Below, one piece after another: positions 34,763-46,008 of a DNA stretch of 64,000 nt; the first letter of the stretch is position 1; each line of letters starts with the position of its first letter. The notes below the pieces were generated by a model. The model was not told the origin of the DNA, made no database searches, and worked only from the letters and a program-made list of their open reading frames with translations. Source of the DNA: Neurospora tetrasperma FGSC 2508 (lineage: Eukaryota > Ascomycota > Sordariomycetes > Sordariales > Sordariaceae); the NCBI RefSeq assembly GCF_000213175.1, contig NW_009799179.1, forward strand, positions 7,425,981 through 7,489,980. Direction: 5' to 3'. Position numbers and translations under genes: made by a program.

Positions 34763-35530
34763 TTTGACGGGAATGTAAACAAGACTATCGAGTAGGACTG
34801 TTTTGCTTTGATCTCGATATGCGATTCTCGGGATGTCAATTATAATGTTTTCAAATTCGTTGCGTGTTGGACTTTGGTATGGTTTGTGGGAAGTGAACAG
34901 ACGTGAAGTTGCAACTCGAGATGATGCGCGCCTGCCTGCGTGCGAGGTGACACCCAAAGATCAAGAACTGCCGGCGGCACAAATCACAGCAGTTCGTTTG
35001 ATGCAAGTTTGACGGACAGCAAGGAAACGTGGGGAAGCTATCCCCACACAGAAACTCCACCACACCGCCAATCCCCACTGCACCAGGCGGTTTAGAGGAT
35101 ACCTTACCTACTGTCCTTGCGTTGGCGGGACCTCCAACTCTCCAAGCTAGAGGTACCTACATGGACTGCGTACATAGAGGAGGTACTTGATGCTTGACCA
35201 GCGAGGGATCCACTTGAGGACCCCAACGGCTGCCAGGTGAGCCAGTGAGGACCCACCCTTGCTCCAGGTCACTCAACAAATGCGCCAGTACTTACGCACC
35301 TAAAGAACCCCCGGCCGAAACCTCCAACCCATCTAACTTTCCAGGCCCTGTTTGATTCCTGACGACAAACCTGCCCAGGTCTCCTGAAATCCCAATTTGG
35401 ACCACAAACAGCATCAGAAGAGACGAATTGGAAGGAAAACATTCTTAAGAAGGACGAACGAACAAGGAACGGTTGCGAGAGACTGGCGCAACCCGACGCT
35501 TCCAACCATAGCCAGTCCAGTCCATCCACC
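34763..35530. promoter_or_regulatory. Divergent promoter region
   Basis: Between the C2H2 finger gene (minus strand) and the Mcp1-like gene (plus strand). No gene or clear motif is recognised. Confidence 0.45.
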
Positions 35531-37594
35531 ATGGATCCTCACGGCCTGGACCCTCGGGACCACCAACTAAGTCACAAGGCGTCGCAAGAGACCTTTATCT
35601 CGCTTGTACAACTCGACCCAGAGCCGATACAAGACCTTTACCAAGATGACGGTCCCGACTTTGACCCAACAAGAGATGCCTCGCCCTCGGAAGACGCCGC
35701 CGAAGGCGGCTCCCTAGCAAACTCGATACATTCTCTCAAGTCATCCGGATCAGGAGGGGCAGCCGGAGGTATAGGTCTAAACACAATGACACCACTCGGC
35801 TTAAGCGGTAGCGGTCATGGAGCGATNNNNNNNNNNNNNNNNNNNNNNNNNNNNNNNNNNNNNNNNNNNNNNNNNNNNNNNNNNNNNNNNNNNNNNNNNN
35901 NNNNNNNNNNNNNNNNNNNNNNNNNNNNNNNNNNNNNNNNNNNNNNNNNNNNNNNNNNNNNNNNNNNNNNNNNNNNNNNNNNNNNNNNNNNNNNNNNNNN
36001 NNNNNNNNNNNNNNNNNNNNNNNNNNNNNNNNNNNNNNNNNNNNNNNNNNNNNNNNNNNNNNNNNNNNNNNNNNNNNNNNNNNNNNNNNNNNNNNNNNNN
36101 NNNNNNNNNNNNNNNNNNNNNNNNNNNNNNNNNNNNNNNNNNNNNNNNNNNNNNNNNNNNNNNNNNNNNNNNNNNNNNNNNNNNNNNNNNNNNNNNNNNN
36201 NNNNNNNNNNNNNNNNNNNNNNNNNNNNNNNNNNNNNNNNNNNNNNNNNNNNNNNNNNNNNNNNNNNNNNNNNNNNNNNNNNNNNNNNNNNNNNNNNNNN
36301 NNNNNNNNNNNNNNNNNNNNNNNNNNNNNNNNNNNNNNNNNNNNNNNNNNNNNNNNNNNNNNNNNNNNNNNNNNNNNNNNNNNNNNNNNNNNNNNNNNNN
36401 NNNNNNNNNNNNNNNNNNNNNNNNNNNNNNNNNNNNNNNNNNNNNNNNNNNNNNNNNNNNNNNNNNNNNNNNNNNNNNNNNNNNNNNNNNNNNNNNNNNN
36501 NNNNNNNNNNNNNNNNNNNNNNNNNNNNNNNNNNNNNNNNNNNNNNNNNNNNNNNNNNNNNNNNNNNNNNNNNNNNNNNNNNNNNNNNNNNNNNNNNNNN
36601 NNNNNNNNNNNNNNNNNNNNNNNNNNNNNNNNNNNNNNNNNNNNNNNNNNNNNNNNNNNNNNNNNNNNNNNNNNNNNNNNNNNNNNNNNNNNNNNNNNNN
36701 NNNNNNNNNNNNNNNNNNNNNNNNNNNNNNNNNNNNNNNNNNNNNNNNNNNNNNNNNNNNNNNNNNNNNNNNNNNNNNNNNNNNNAACATCCACCTCCTC
36801 TAGTAACCCGCATTCAACGCTACTCTTCCTACACCTTCTCCCTCTTCGCCTCCCTACACCTCGCCACAACCTCCGTCATCCCTCTCCTCGCGCGCTCCGT
36901 CCCCGCCTCCGAATCCTACCTCCTTCTCGCGCGCGAGATTTACCAAACGCCTCTCTCCGAACCCTTACTCGTCGCTCTTCCCATCGTCGCACACGTTGGC
37001 GCCGGTCTGCTGGCTCGCCTACTCCGCCGCCGCGAGAATCTTCGACGCTACTACGGCGCCGGCGACGAAAAGACACATATGGGCCTGGGGATCACCAAAC
37101 CGACCGCTCGCTTCTTGCGCAGCGGCTGGCCGCGCCTCAGCTGGATTGCGCTCAGCGGGTATGGATTTACGGCAGTGGTGGCCGCGCACGCCTTCATGAA
37201 CCGCGGTCTGCCGCTTGTGGTGGAGGGGGACTCGGCCAACATTGGTCTTGCGTACGTTGCTCACGGGTTTGTGCGACATGCGTGGACGTCGTGGGCGGCT
37301 TACGCCGCGCTCCTGGGGATCGGGTGCGGACACATGGTGTGGGGATGGGCCAAGTGGTTTGGTGTGTCGCAGGGCGCTGGCTGGGTGTTGGAGAGACACA
37401 CGGGCGTGCCGGAGGTGGATAGGAAGGCAAGGCGGAAGAGGAGGAGGAGGTTGATTTGGATCAATGCCGTGGCAGCCGCGGCGACGGCGGTGTGGGCGGC
37501 TGGTGGACTGGGGGTGGTTGCGAGGGGAGGGGAGACACTTGGGTGGGTGGGTAAGGTTTATGATGGGTTGTATGACAAGGTGCCGTTGTTGTAG
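35531..37594 (+). CDS. Mcp1-like mitochondrial membrane protein (DUF1691), interrupted by a gap
   Basis: The visible C-terminal half resembles yeast Mcp1, a mitochondrial outer-membrane protein that recruits Vps13 and helps lipid homeostasis. It starts with RIQRYSSYTFSLFASLHLATTSVIPLLARSV and has several membrane segments with conserved His (LHLATT, VAHVGAGLLARLL, GHMVWGW), plus a basic segment (RKARRKRRRR) before the last helix. The first ~98 residues are acidic and Ser/Gly-rich and start at an ATG with the context ccaccatgg. Positions 35827-36785 are unknown bases, so the total length and any introns cannot be given. Joining both sides as one gene is an inference: the frame is the same on both sides of the gap, but the gap size is an estimate. 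Confidence 0.65.
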   Translation: MDPHGLDPRDHQLSHKASQETFISLVQLDPEPIQDLYQDDGPDFDPTRDASPSEDAAEGGSLANSIHSLKSSGSGGAAGGIGLNTMTPLGLSGSGHGAXXXXXXXXXXXXXXXXXXXXXXXXXXXXXXXXXXXXXXXXXXXXXXXXXXXXXXXXXXXXXXXXXXXXXXXXXXXXXXXXXXXXXXXXXXXXXXXXXXXXXXXXXXXXXXXXXXXXXXXXXXXXXXXXXXXXXXXXXXXXXXXXXXXXXXXXXXXXXXXXXXXXXXXXXXXXXXXXXXXXXXXXXXXXXXXXXXXXXXXXXXXXXXXXXXXXXXXXXXXXXXXXXXXXXXXXXXXXXXXXXXXXXXXXXXXXXXXXXXXXXXXXXXXXXXXXXXXXXXXXXXXXXXXXXXXXXXXXXXXXXXXXXXXXXXXXXXXXXXXXXHPPPLVTRIQRYSSYTFSLFASLHLATTSVIPLLARSVPASESYLLLAREIYQTPLSEPLLVALPIVAHVGAGLLARLLRRRENLRRYYGAGDEKTHMGLGITKPTARFLRSGWPRLSWIALSGYGFTAVVAAHAFMNRGLPLVVEGDSANIGLAYVAHGFVRHAWTSWAAYAALLGIGCGHMVWGWAKWFGVSQGAGWVLERHTGVPEVDRKARRKRRRRLIWINAVAAAATAVWAAGGLGVVARGGETLGWVGKVYDGLYDKVPLL
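35827..36785. other. Assembly gap
   Basis: A run of 959 unknown bases inside the Mcp1-like gene. Open frames reported through it carry no information. Confidence 0.99.
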
Positions 37595-38171
37595 AACAAG
37601 CGGCTTGGGATGACATACGGGATGTGGAATGGGATGGGATGGGATGGGATGGGATGAACTGAAGGGGATGACAAGGTATTCGATTGGGGTTCTCGAAAGA
37701 TGAGATGGAATGGACAGGGTGCAGCGCAATGCACGCGCGCCCGAGACACATGGGCGACATGGCGGTGCATTCAAAAACCGTTTTGGCGTTAAGATTACAT
37801 ATTAGGTTTTATGATTTTGTAAATAGCATGCATGGTTGACGCTTGTAGATGATACGTACCAAGACATGAACATGATGGCATCGACTCTGCATGAGGTACC
37901 CTACATGCTGCTGCTTGTCGGCGTGCTACATACAGAATTGCATTCTCTTGCCGCTTGACTGTCTGTTCTTGTTCCTGCAGATCCAACGTCGTTCCATTAG
38001 TGCAGCCTGAGTTAAGAGTTCTATCGCTGGGCACCCAACCTGATTGATACGCGTTCAAAGTCATACAGGAGCATTGTTACTGTCAAGGGCGGGAGGTACA
38101 GCATAACATCGCACTCCTCTTTTCCCACCCATACGTAGGCTTTGCCCCATTAGCCGTCCCTAACAATAACA
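37595..38171. other. Intergenic with (GGGAT)n microsatellite
   Basis: Contains five copies of GGGAT at 37631-37655, just after the Mcp1-like stop codon. Otherwise nothing recognisable up to the tRNA-His gene. Confidence 0.6.
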
Positions 38172-38264
38172 GGGATTGTAGTATAGTGGTCAGTACTTCT
38201 CGTTGTGGTCAATTCGGCATACAACGAATCCGAGAGGACCCAGGTTCGATTCCTGGCAATCCCA
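38172..38264 (+). tRNA. tRNA-His (GTG) with intron
   Basis: Acceptor GGGATTG pairs with CAATCCC and the discriminator is A. The D-arm has AGTATAGTGGTCAGTA. The anticodon stem is CTCG/CGAG with loop TTGTGG before an intron of about 21 nt, and the T-arm has GGTTCGATTCC. A run of nine T shortly downstream (38267 on) is a good Pol III terminator. Confidence 0.92.
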
Positions 38265-38613
38265 ACCTTTTTTTTCTTATCTTTAGCCTTGCCAGCTGGT
38301 TGTCATCTGTTAACCATCCTCCAAGTTTACTTTCTGACTTTTTTTTTCTTTGACTAGTTTTTGGGAGGGTCTAAAAGCAAGTAACTTTGATTGTAGATCT
38401 CTACCCAGTAGGAATGAACAAGTAATCCCAAAAAGAATAGAGGATTTCAAGGTGTTGGGGACTAGTAAGATAAGGCCTAACTGGATTAGAGAAGCAAATG
38501 ATAGTTAGAACCCAATGACCAGTCAGGTCCCTAGGTCCCTGGAAGCTTTCTAACGCCTGTACGCTTCGATGTCCCCAAACTATGTATGTGACAAAACTGC
38601 TATGCTAGTTGCC

Positions 38614-40185
38614 TCACATACCGAACCCAGTGTTGGCATAATTCATATTCGACCATCCTCCCGCAGCGCCATAGCTCCGTGTTTCCGCACCGCTGGTGAA
38701 GCACGTGTTATGCTGTATGATGTTGCTCTGGGCGATTTGAATCCGCCCCTTCTTCTTGTCGCCCACACGGTGGAACGTCATTTGAGGCTGTTCCTCCGTT
38801 AGACTCAGCGCCTGCTGCTCGGTGTAGCCAAGGCTAGCAGGCGGCGGCGGCGGCGGCGCCACAGCTACTGTTAAATGTGACGGCAATGGCGGGGGCGGTC
38901 CATTAAGACGAAAAGGCGGATTCTCTCCCGGCATCAGAGGTAAAGAACAGGCCGGGGCGCTCTGCCTTCTCGAGAGCGTTATCTGTCCAGGTCGGAGAAA
39001 ATGCAACGCCCTTGACGCTTCTTCTGAGACCTGAGTCGTCACTGGGGCAAGGGGCAGTTGATATTGATGACCCAGTGATTCTTCAGGGTGCCAGGCAGGT
39101 TCTGTAAACATTGAAATGGAGCAAGTGGTTCGTTGATCGGTAGGCGATAAGGTGTAGTGTGGTGGGGGTGTGGACTCCCCTGGGGAATACCCTTCAGCCG
39201 AACTTATGTGTAATTCCGGAGCGAAGGCGCCTGCGTTGTCTATTCCAGGTCCAAGCTGTGAAGATGAGAATGTCGCAATGGAGTCGTTGGGCTGGAACTG
39301 AAATTCCAGCTGTGAAGAAGGGGTCATTTGGACTGTATGAGGAGATAACGACGCGCCCGTCAACGAATGATAACTCGGTGTATCATCGAATGAATTCGTC
39401 TGGTTTGTAGATGTTGTATAGACTGCTTCACCTAGGGGCGATATAACGGCTGGCACTATATCGAAATGATTCTGGTTCGTAACTGTCGCCCCACAGCGCC
39501 GTAAGTGCTCATCGAATGATGGCTTTTTTACGTATCTGCGGTTGTTAGTGACCAGGAACAAAATGTTTGCCGGAGTCTCTGCATGACTTACGTTTTGCTG
39601 CAATATGGGCAAGAGAATTTCTCTGCTCCTATGTTGTGGACACACTTTTCGTGATTCTTCAGGGCTTGGAACTACTTTCATCAACACTCGACATGATTCA
39701 GCCACCCTAATGACCCGATGGACTCACTGTCATGAATACTTCCTGACACGGCTTACTCCTGCATCTGAGAGTGCCTGCCCTTCGCCACATGGTCAACTCT
39801 TCGCTGAGTTGTGCAAGTTTCTTCTTCAACTCTGTCGCTTCCGTTTCCTTATTGGTCATTTTCAGACGTTCAATTTCCTCGTATAGTTGTTGGTTGGTCG
39901 CCGAGAGAGACGCGATGGCGTTTTCAGTCTGTTCCAAGGCCTCCCTAAAGGTCTGTACGCTTGAATATTGTTCAGGTCTAGAATAGTGTTGAATGCCGAG
40001 GGCGGAGTCATGGAGTGTTGTGAGAAGTTATTTGAAGCGCAGCCCATCAGATTGTTCCCTGTCGAGAGATAAAGGGAGATACGCCATCTGCTCAACTGTT
40101 AGATGTGTTGGAAGTTTGATAAGAAAGTATGAAAACTCACCTCCAATTCCGTATGGTGCGGTCCAGATCGAACGTCCATGACGCC
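38614..40185 (-). CDS. Coiled-coil/C2H2 zinc-finger protein, 5' end unresolved
   Basis: Safe exons on the minus strand are about 39977-39728, 39671-39592 and 39535-38614 (stop). Reading order: a coiled coil (FREALEQTENAIASLSATNQQLYEEIERLKM, then ELKKKLAQLSEEL), then two finger-like units. Unit 1 is C-x4-C-x12-H-x4-C-x-H, split by an intron (LRCRSKPCQEVFMT joined to FQALKNHEKCVHN). Unit 2 is CPYCSKTYVKKPSFDEHLRRC, a C2HC finger. A 280-residue Pro/Ser/Thr-rich tail follows. A likely first exon, MDVRSGPHHTELE with donor gtgagt (40182-40142), is followed by an acceptor near 40095, but no single frame joins it to the coiled coil. Start and first introns therefore stay open. Possible DNA-binding regulator; the family is not recognised. 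Confidence 0.6.
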
Positions 40186-40199
40186 AGGGAGGTGAGTTG

Positions 40200-43100
40200 C
40201 GACTTGTGGTGAGATTTTCTTGATTCTCTGCCAAGGTTGATGAACAGGAACGAGACAAAAATGAAGAAAGACGGAGAGGAAAAGGTGACCTGTAGACCGG
40301 GCTCAATACGGACACGGAATTTTCATGATTGTTATTCACGGTAGAGATTGGTGGATGACTTCAAGACCCCCTCCTTGTTATCCTACACAGTGGCGCCCGC
40401 CACGGGGAGTTTTTTTTGGGTCCCGGTCATGGTCAAGGTTGGCTCTTAGGACGTTGGCCTGGTTCTAGCAGATCTTGCTCGGTTCGACAGCCCGCTTTCG
40501 CGCATGTTGGCTTGTGCGCACCATGTATGGAAGTTGAAGTATGCTATCGCCCGCCCGGCGCCTTTGATGTATAATCACTCGCTTGTGGCAGGGTGTAGGG
40601 GCGACGAGGCGCCTGACTGCCATGTCCTTAGCAATATTGCGGTGCGTTTAAAGCACGAAGTTGGAACTAGTTACTGGTCTGAACCAGTTAGAATGAGCAT
40701 TGATGTGACACTCCAAGGGGCTGTTCTTGTGCGCGATCTGGTGGAAAGGATTGGCACGGGGCGCATACGATGTGCTGCCGTTCTTATGTCTGATACCCTG
40801 AAGAGCTGCAATACTCTGTTGGCGTACCTCACCCTGCGTCTTGATAAGATGTCGTTGGCACACCAAGCTCTTAAGTCAGTGGGTTGGCCAACCCATCACG
40901 GCCATCTCTTCGACAGTAGTGTATCTTGGCGGACAGAGAGTTGACAGTCAAGACATGACATCCTTGATTCACATCAAGACTACTGATCCCAAACGGTAAA
41001 GTGGTGGAATACCTTGGATTGCCAACAAATGACAGGCATGACCCAGCACAGAGGCTACTCAACGAGGCGTGCCAGATGGTATGGGGGCTGGCGATGTCAG
41101 GGCCGCAGTAACCTCCATGATTGGCGGGGACGAATTGCACAAGCTGCCTCGGCAGGTCAAGATATTGTGTCATCCACTGAACTCCAGTATCGGGACTGCA
41201 TGGCCGCCGCATCATACACGGTTATAGCTACTTGGAGTTGGCACCCTCCCTTGTTGTTCACTACAAAAGTGTCACCGGGTAAAGAGTGGATCGGTAGACA
41301 TGGAACAGCGACAAGAGCTGGGTAGAATTCTGCTTTCGAATTAGCTTGGATGATCCAGAACAATGGCAAAGCATTAGCTCTTACGAAGACCTGACGTGAC
41401 TGAAGCGAGGGTCCAGCCATGTCTTCTGAAGTTGGAAAGATAGACACAGGTTCAGCATATCCATCAAACACATAAAAAAAAGGTTCAGTTTATTTTCGCC
41501 GTGCCACCTCAGATCGTATAGTGCAAGATAGAACCCCCCGTAGGCAACACCGGATCGATCCAAGATAACAATGCCGTCAATGACACAGTGCTGGATGTGT
41601 GGCAATGACACGACCGGCTGGTTGAAAAAATGGTGATGGCTCGGGGATTACAAAGGCAATGTTCTAGAAGAAGATGAGAACGAGCAGGAGGAACAATGTG
41701 CTCAAAGGCCGTACGACACACATGTCTAGCTTTTTGCCTTGATGGGCCGAGTCTGAGACTTTCGTTAGCGTACACGTCTCGGACGGAGGCCAACAGGAAA
41801 GCCTGAATCTGCCCCCGATTGGCGGACGTTGAAGGTTTCTCAATGTCAGGGAGATTTCACCGGTTCGAGATTGGACGTGCTCAGGTCGCTGCTTCGAATC
41901 CGGGAAGAGTAACCGAATCAGGGTCGATTGGCCGTGATAGGCGCATGAAGGTCAGACGTGTTGGGGTCGGCTGGAATTCAATTGATCTAGCCAAAGAGCT
42001 GCAACCACTGGGACCGTTCTAGGATTGCAAGGCTTGAGTATCCGTGCCAAATGATACGCCTGTGAGCAGTACTATCCAGGAACCAAGTTGGGATCTGGAA
42101 TGGAGTGTGGCGTCGATCCCATGTTGACGTAGATTCAGAATAGTGTAGTTGTTCACGAGGAGCATGGTACGTGTAGGATCCTACTGGATTGGTAGTGAAA
42201 ACCAGTCTAGGCGGCACGCACGTGTATGAGAAGCTGCCGAGTCAATGGTGTGGATGATGATGTCGCTCCAGTTTGAGGGAGAGAATGGAAGGAAGCGGGA
42301 AAAGAGCGGGAAGTTGTCGACGGCAGACTCGAAAACGACCTGAGGAGACGACGTTGACGGTTGGCGGGCTAAGCAGATTTGCTTCCTGATTGGCCAATTG
42401 CACGTCCCACCATGCAGCGGGCTGCACGTATGGAAGTCGTCGCTGCCTTTTACCTTGAGGTAGTCTGTACTGGGGCTGGTGGGCTGCTCAAGCCTGTCGA
42501 CAACCTAACTGCCCTCAATAACTTGAATTAGTAGGTGGGATTTAGCGGATTGCACCGTGCGCCTGCTCACCTGGGGCTTCAGGCTGTGTCTCTCGCCACC
42601 ATACAGCGTACATCACCTCGACAGATTACCGGTTGGGCGCAGCAGCCTTTCCTCCATTCTATGCCGCATCAGGTTGGTTCTTGGACCCTCTCCTCTGGCG
42701 AGCCTGATCGGCGTCGGAATCCTCCGCCCGGACGGCTGCCGCCCGGACCATCCGGATGCTAGGCCTGGGCCTCACTCTGGATATCGGTCCCGAACAGAGC
42801 TACCACTCTCCTTCGAACATCCGCTCGTTGCAGACGACCTCGCAAACTGAAGGCAGATCAGACTCCTCCCCCTTTCAAGTGCTATCTGGGTATCATACGT
42901 ACTCCACTGCCGGTTTCTCTTCATGCCCTCGGACCTCAAGTTCATTCAGAAGTTTCTTTGCACCAGGTTCCACGAGCAAAAGGAGATGATGATTTGGAGC
43001 AGCTCAGCAATAAGATGTATCTTGGCCGCCAAGTTACCAATGCTTGCTCGCCAGCCTTTCAATCCTCTGGACAGTACGACTGAGAGCCAGGGACCTAGTT

Positions 43101-45900
43101 ACATGAAGATTCTCGTCATTGATTAGTGTCATTCAGGTCTCTGCCGGGCTGGGCCACTCAACGACCCTTGGTCAAGGTACGTGCTGTGTACCAGCATTTA
43201 TGTTGGATGACAATGCCCTTTTGGGAATTTTGGCTTGTCAAATTCTCCCACCAGAGCTATTAACAACAGGGGCATCTATAACATCATATCTCCACTACCC
43301 TTGAATCCGACATATGCTCGCCGCTCTGTCTCGGGCCATTGCTGCCCCGGCGTGCTGGGGACAACAGCAACCCGCGGCGGTAGGAGAGTGACACTATCAC
43401 CTTATCAACTAATAGTCTTACGGATTTGGTCGAGCCTTCAAACCGGGTTAATAAAGACTGCGGATATTGCAATTTTACCACACCCACACGGACCGTCAAC
43501 CTACCTATGTAATAAGCACACATCTCCCGGCGCGTCGCCTCTGGAAGTACCACGAGATTTGGAACAGTTCTCAGCACGTACACCAGCTAATACATCGAAA
43601 CACATGCAATGTCGCTAAGAAGTAAAAGGCGGACACTTGTCGTGTTTCTTGTGACCTCCTCAGATACCCGGTGAAGTGAAAACCTCCGCCTTTGCTAATG
43701 ATTCCGGCAGCCAGATTTCTTAGCGAAAGGGGGATTTTAAAGGGGGTTTTGGCAAAAGGGGGGGTTAACATCTGCAAGGGTTTTTACTGTAATCGGTCTT
43801 TCGGGGTCCGCGACGCTTTCCAGACCCTGTCGTCTTACCGGCCTGGCCAGAGCCTTCGGGAACAGGCCCTGGCAGCGATCCTCCGACCCACTCGCATGTC
43901 AAGCACTTCACTGGGTCGTCGGTTGTGTAACCGTGACCATGGTGCATACACAGCACCCGCCGAGCCGCCTATGGGCTATGGCCATGCGATACCTATCGAT
44001 CAAGGGTCAAGCTCTTCACGTCCATCTGACAACCCCATCGGTCTCCTTCTCTGCCACGCTAACATGCTCAGGCGATGACACTACTCGCTCTACCGCCACT
44101 GCTTCTGAGTTGCGGAACACCCATGCCAACTTTCGAGTGATCCCATTTACATCATCACGCATAACGGACTGGATCAAGGGCGATGTCTCGCTTTACTGAT
44201 GCTTGAACAAGGAGCTTTTTCGGACGCGATGAGGTGTTACTACGTTGATGATGCATTGACAGTAACGTGGCAGGTAGCTCTGCGTTAAGATCAGTGCGAA
44301 TCACCAGACCTTACTATAAAGGAACAGAGACTTCGGCCTAGCCCAGGCCATTTAAGCGTTACTAGCTCACTCACTAGTCAAAAGCTGACAGCTTATTATC
44401 AGACGCCGACGTACCTAGAGCATTTCCATTCATTTCGTCAATCCGATGAATGAAAGATGACCAACATGGCTCGTAGGACTTGATCCGGCAGAAGCCTTGG
44501 TAAAACTTTGGAAGGCATCCTGGGTCTGTGGGAGGTGTGGACAAGTTGGCAAGGAAGTCAAGTGACTCGTCACCCTCGACGTTTGTACGCTATGTTCAAG
44601 CTGTGTCGAATGAGGCGAAAGCAACTGGCAGCTCCCACCGCCCCGCGCGACAGTATTGTTCGGGCACACGAGGCATAGCCGAAACAGCGTCCAGGAAACT
44701 GTTATCCGTGGACGATTGCCGCTCGAGGCATACGGATGCCACGTTGCGGGGGTTGATTACGAAACCGAGCAAATACGGAGCTGCCATCCATCCAGGGAGG
44801 TTAGTTGTGAACCAGTCTGTGTGCCTATGTTGCTGCTAAGTAGCAAAAGTCTCAGCAGCGGGCACACTTCCATGGTTCGCTAACTTAAAGGGCCTGCTTG
44901 ATGGAAACAGTTTCTGGTAACGATTACGCGATCCCGATGATAGACACACATCACTGTGATATTGGCAGCGGTTTGATGTGCTCTCCAGGGTCCTGGCTCT
45001 AACACATGGACTACTATGCTGGTGTGCGGATTCTGAGTTATCAAGTCTTTTCCCCGCGAAATGAGAGCCTATAAGTGACCCTTTTCCCCAGCAGGTTGTT
45101 GGGCTGCAGTGGTCCATGGCCCATGAAGCCTTGTCTAGAGGAGGATGATTTGTCAACTTGAGGATGGCTAATTCCGAGGGCATACTAGCCAGGCACTCGC
45201 TACAATACGTTTAACATCGAATGATTTCAAAACTCGATTTACATGGTGTATTACAGAATTCATGTTGCTCGAGATGACTAAAATGCCAAATCCAAATATC
45301 TCCAACTTGCACCGCATCTAGCTAAAACATTGCGAACTGGATTTCGATCTGAGCCGGATACCTCTGATGTCTTAGGCCCCTCACTTTCGCTTCCCTTCAT
45401 ACTGTGGGCCAATAGGTCAACTAATACTTCAGTGTAATTGCGAAAACCTTCTATTCAGCTTCTAGCATCAGAATGTCAACCGCGAAGCACAAGGGAGAGG
45501 GAGGTATGTTCTAACTTTCGATCAAAGGTAGTTGAGGTTAGTATTGGTCCGTCTCAGGCTCAAAAAGCAGTTCGTCTCAGGCTAAGGAAGGAATGAAAAT
45601 ACGATAAGCTTGGATGAAACGTGCACCAATATTGCTTTTCATTGGGACATTAACTATCATGTACACAGACCATTATATAGGGCGATCAGGTGAAGCACAA
45701 TACGAATATCCTCGGGACATAAATATAGGAGACACGAAAAGGTCCCACGACGTACACGATATAAAACTTTCTTTTGAAAACTTGAAAAAAATGCACAAAC
45801 ACAGAAGAAAGAATATATATATATGAAGAAAAAAAGCGAAGAAAGGAAAGCAAGGACAAGAATAAATACGCATCACGCAAAGAACGACAAAAAATCAATG
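40200..45900. other. Gene-poor region, first part
   Basis: More than 5 kb without a recognisable gene. Open frames are 60-150 codons, unspliced and without family features. A 16-bp perfect palindrome (TGGGTTGGCCAACCCA) lies at 40880-40895. A G-rich low-complexity stretch lies at 43728-43770. No terminal repeats or transposase-like frames were found by eye. Confidence 0.5.
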
Positions 45901-45915
45901 AAAAAAACTATCGTA

Positions 45916-46008
45916 ACTCGGATACCGGGAGTCGAACCCGGGGCTGTTGAGAGAGCAGTCACTTCTGAGAAGTGAGAGTCAACGATGTTACCGCTACACC
46001 ATACCCGA
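45916..46008 (-). tRNA. tRNA-Glu (CTC) with intron
   Basis: Acceptor TCGGGTA pairs with TATCCGA with one G-T pair; the discriminator is G. The D-arm has GGTGTAGCGGTAACA. The anticodon stem is GTTGA/TCAAC with loop CTCTCA before an intron of about 20 nt, and the T-arm has GGTTCGACTCCC. A T-rich run on the minus strand (A run at 45900-45905) serves as terminator. Confidence 0.9.

Noticed and set aside
35736-36869. Long open frames on both strands through the first gap
   Set aside because: They consist of unknown bases; only the plus-strand frame has real protein-like sequence on both sides.
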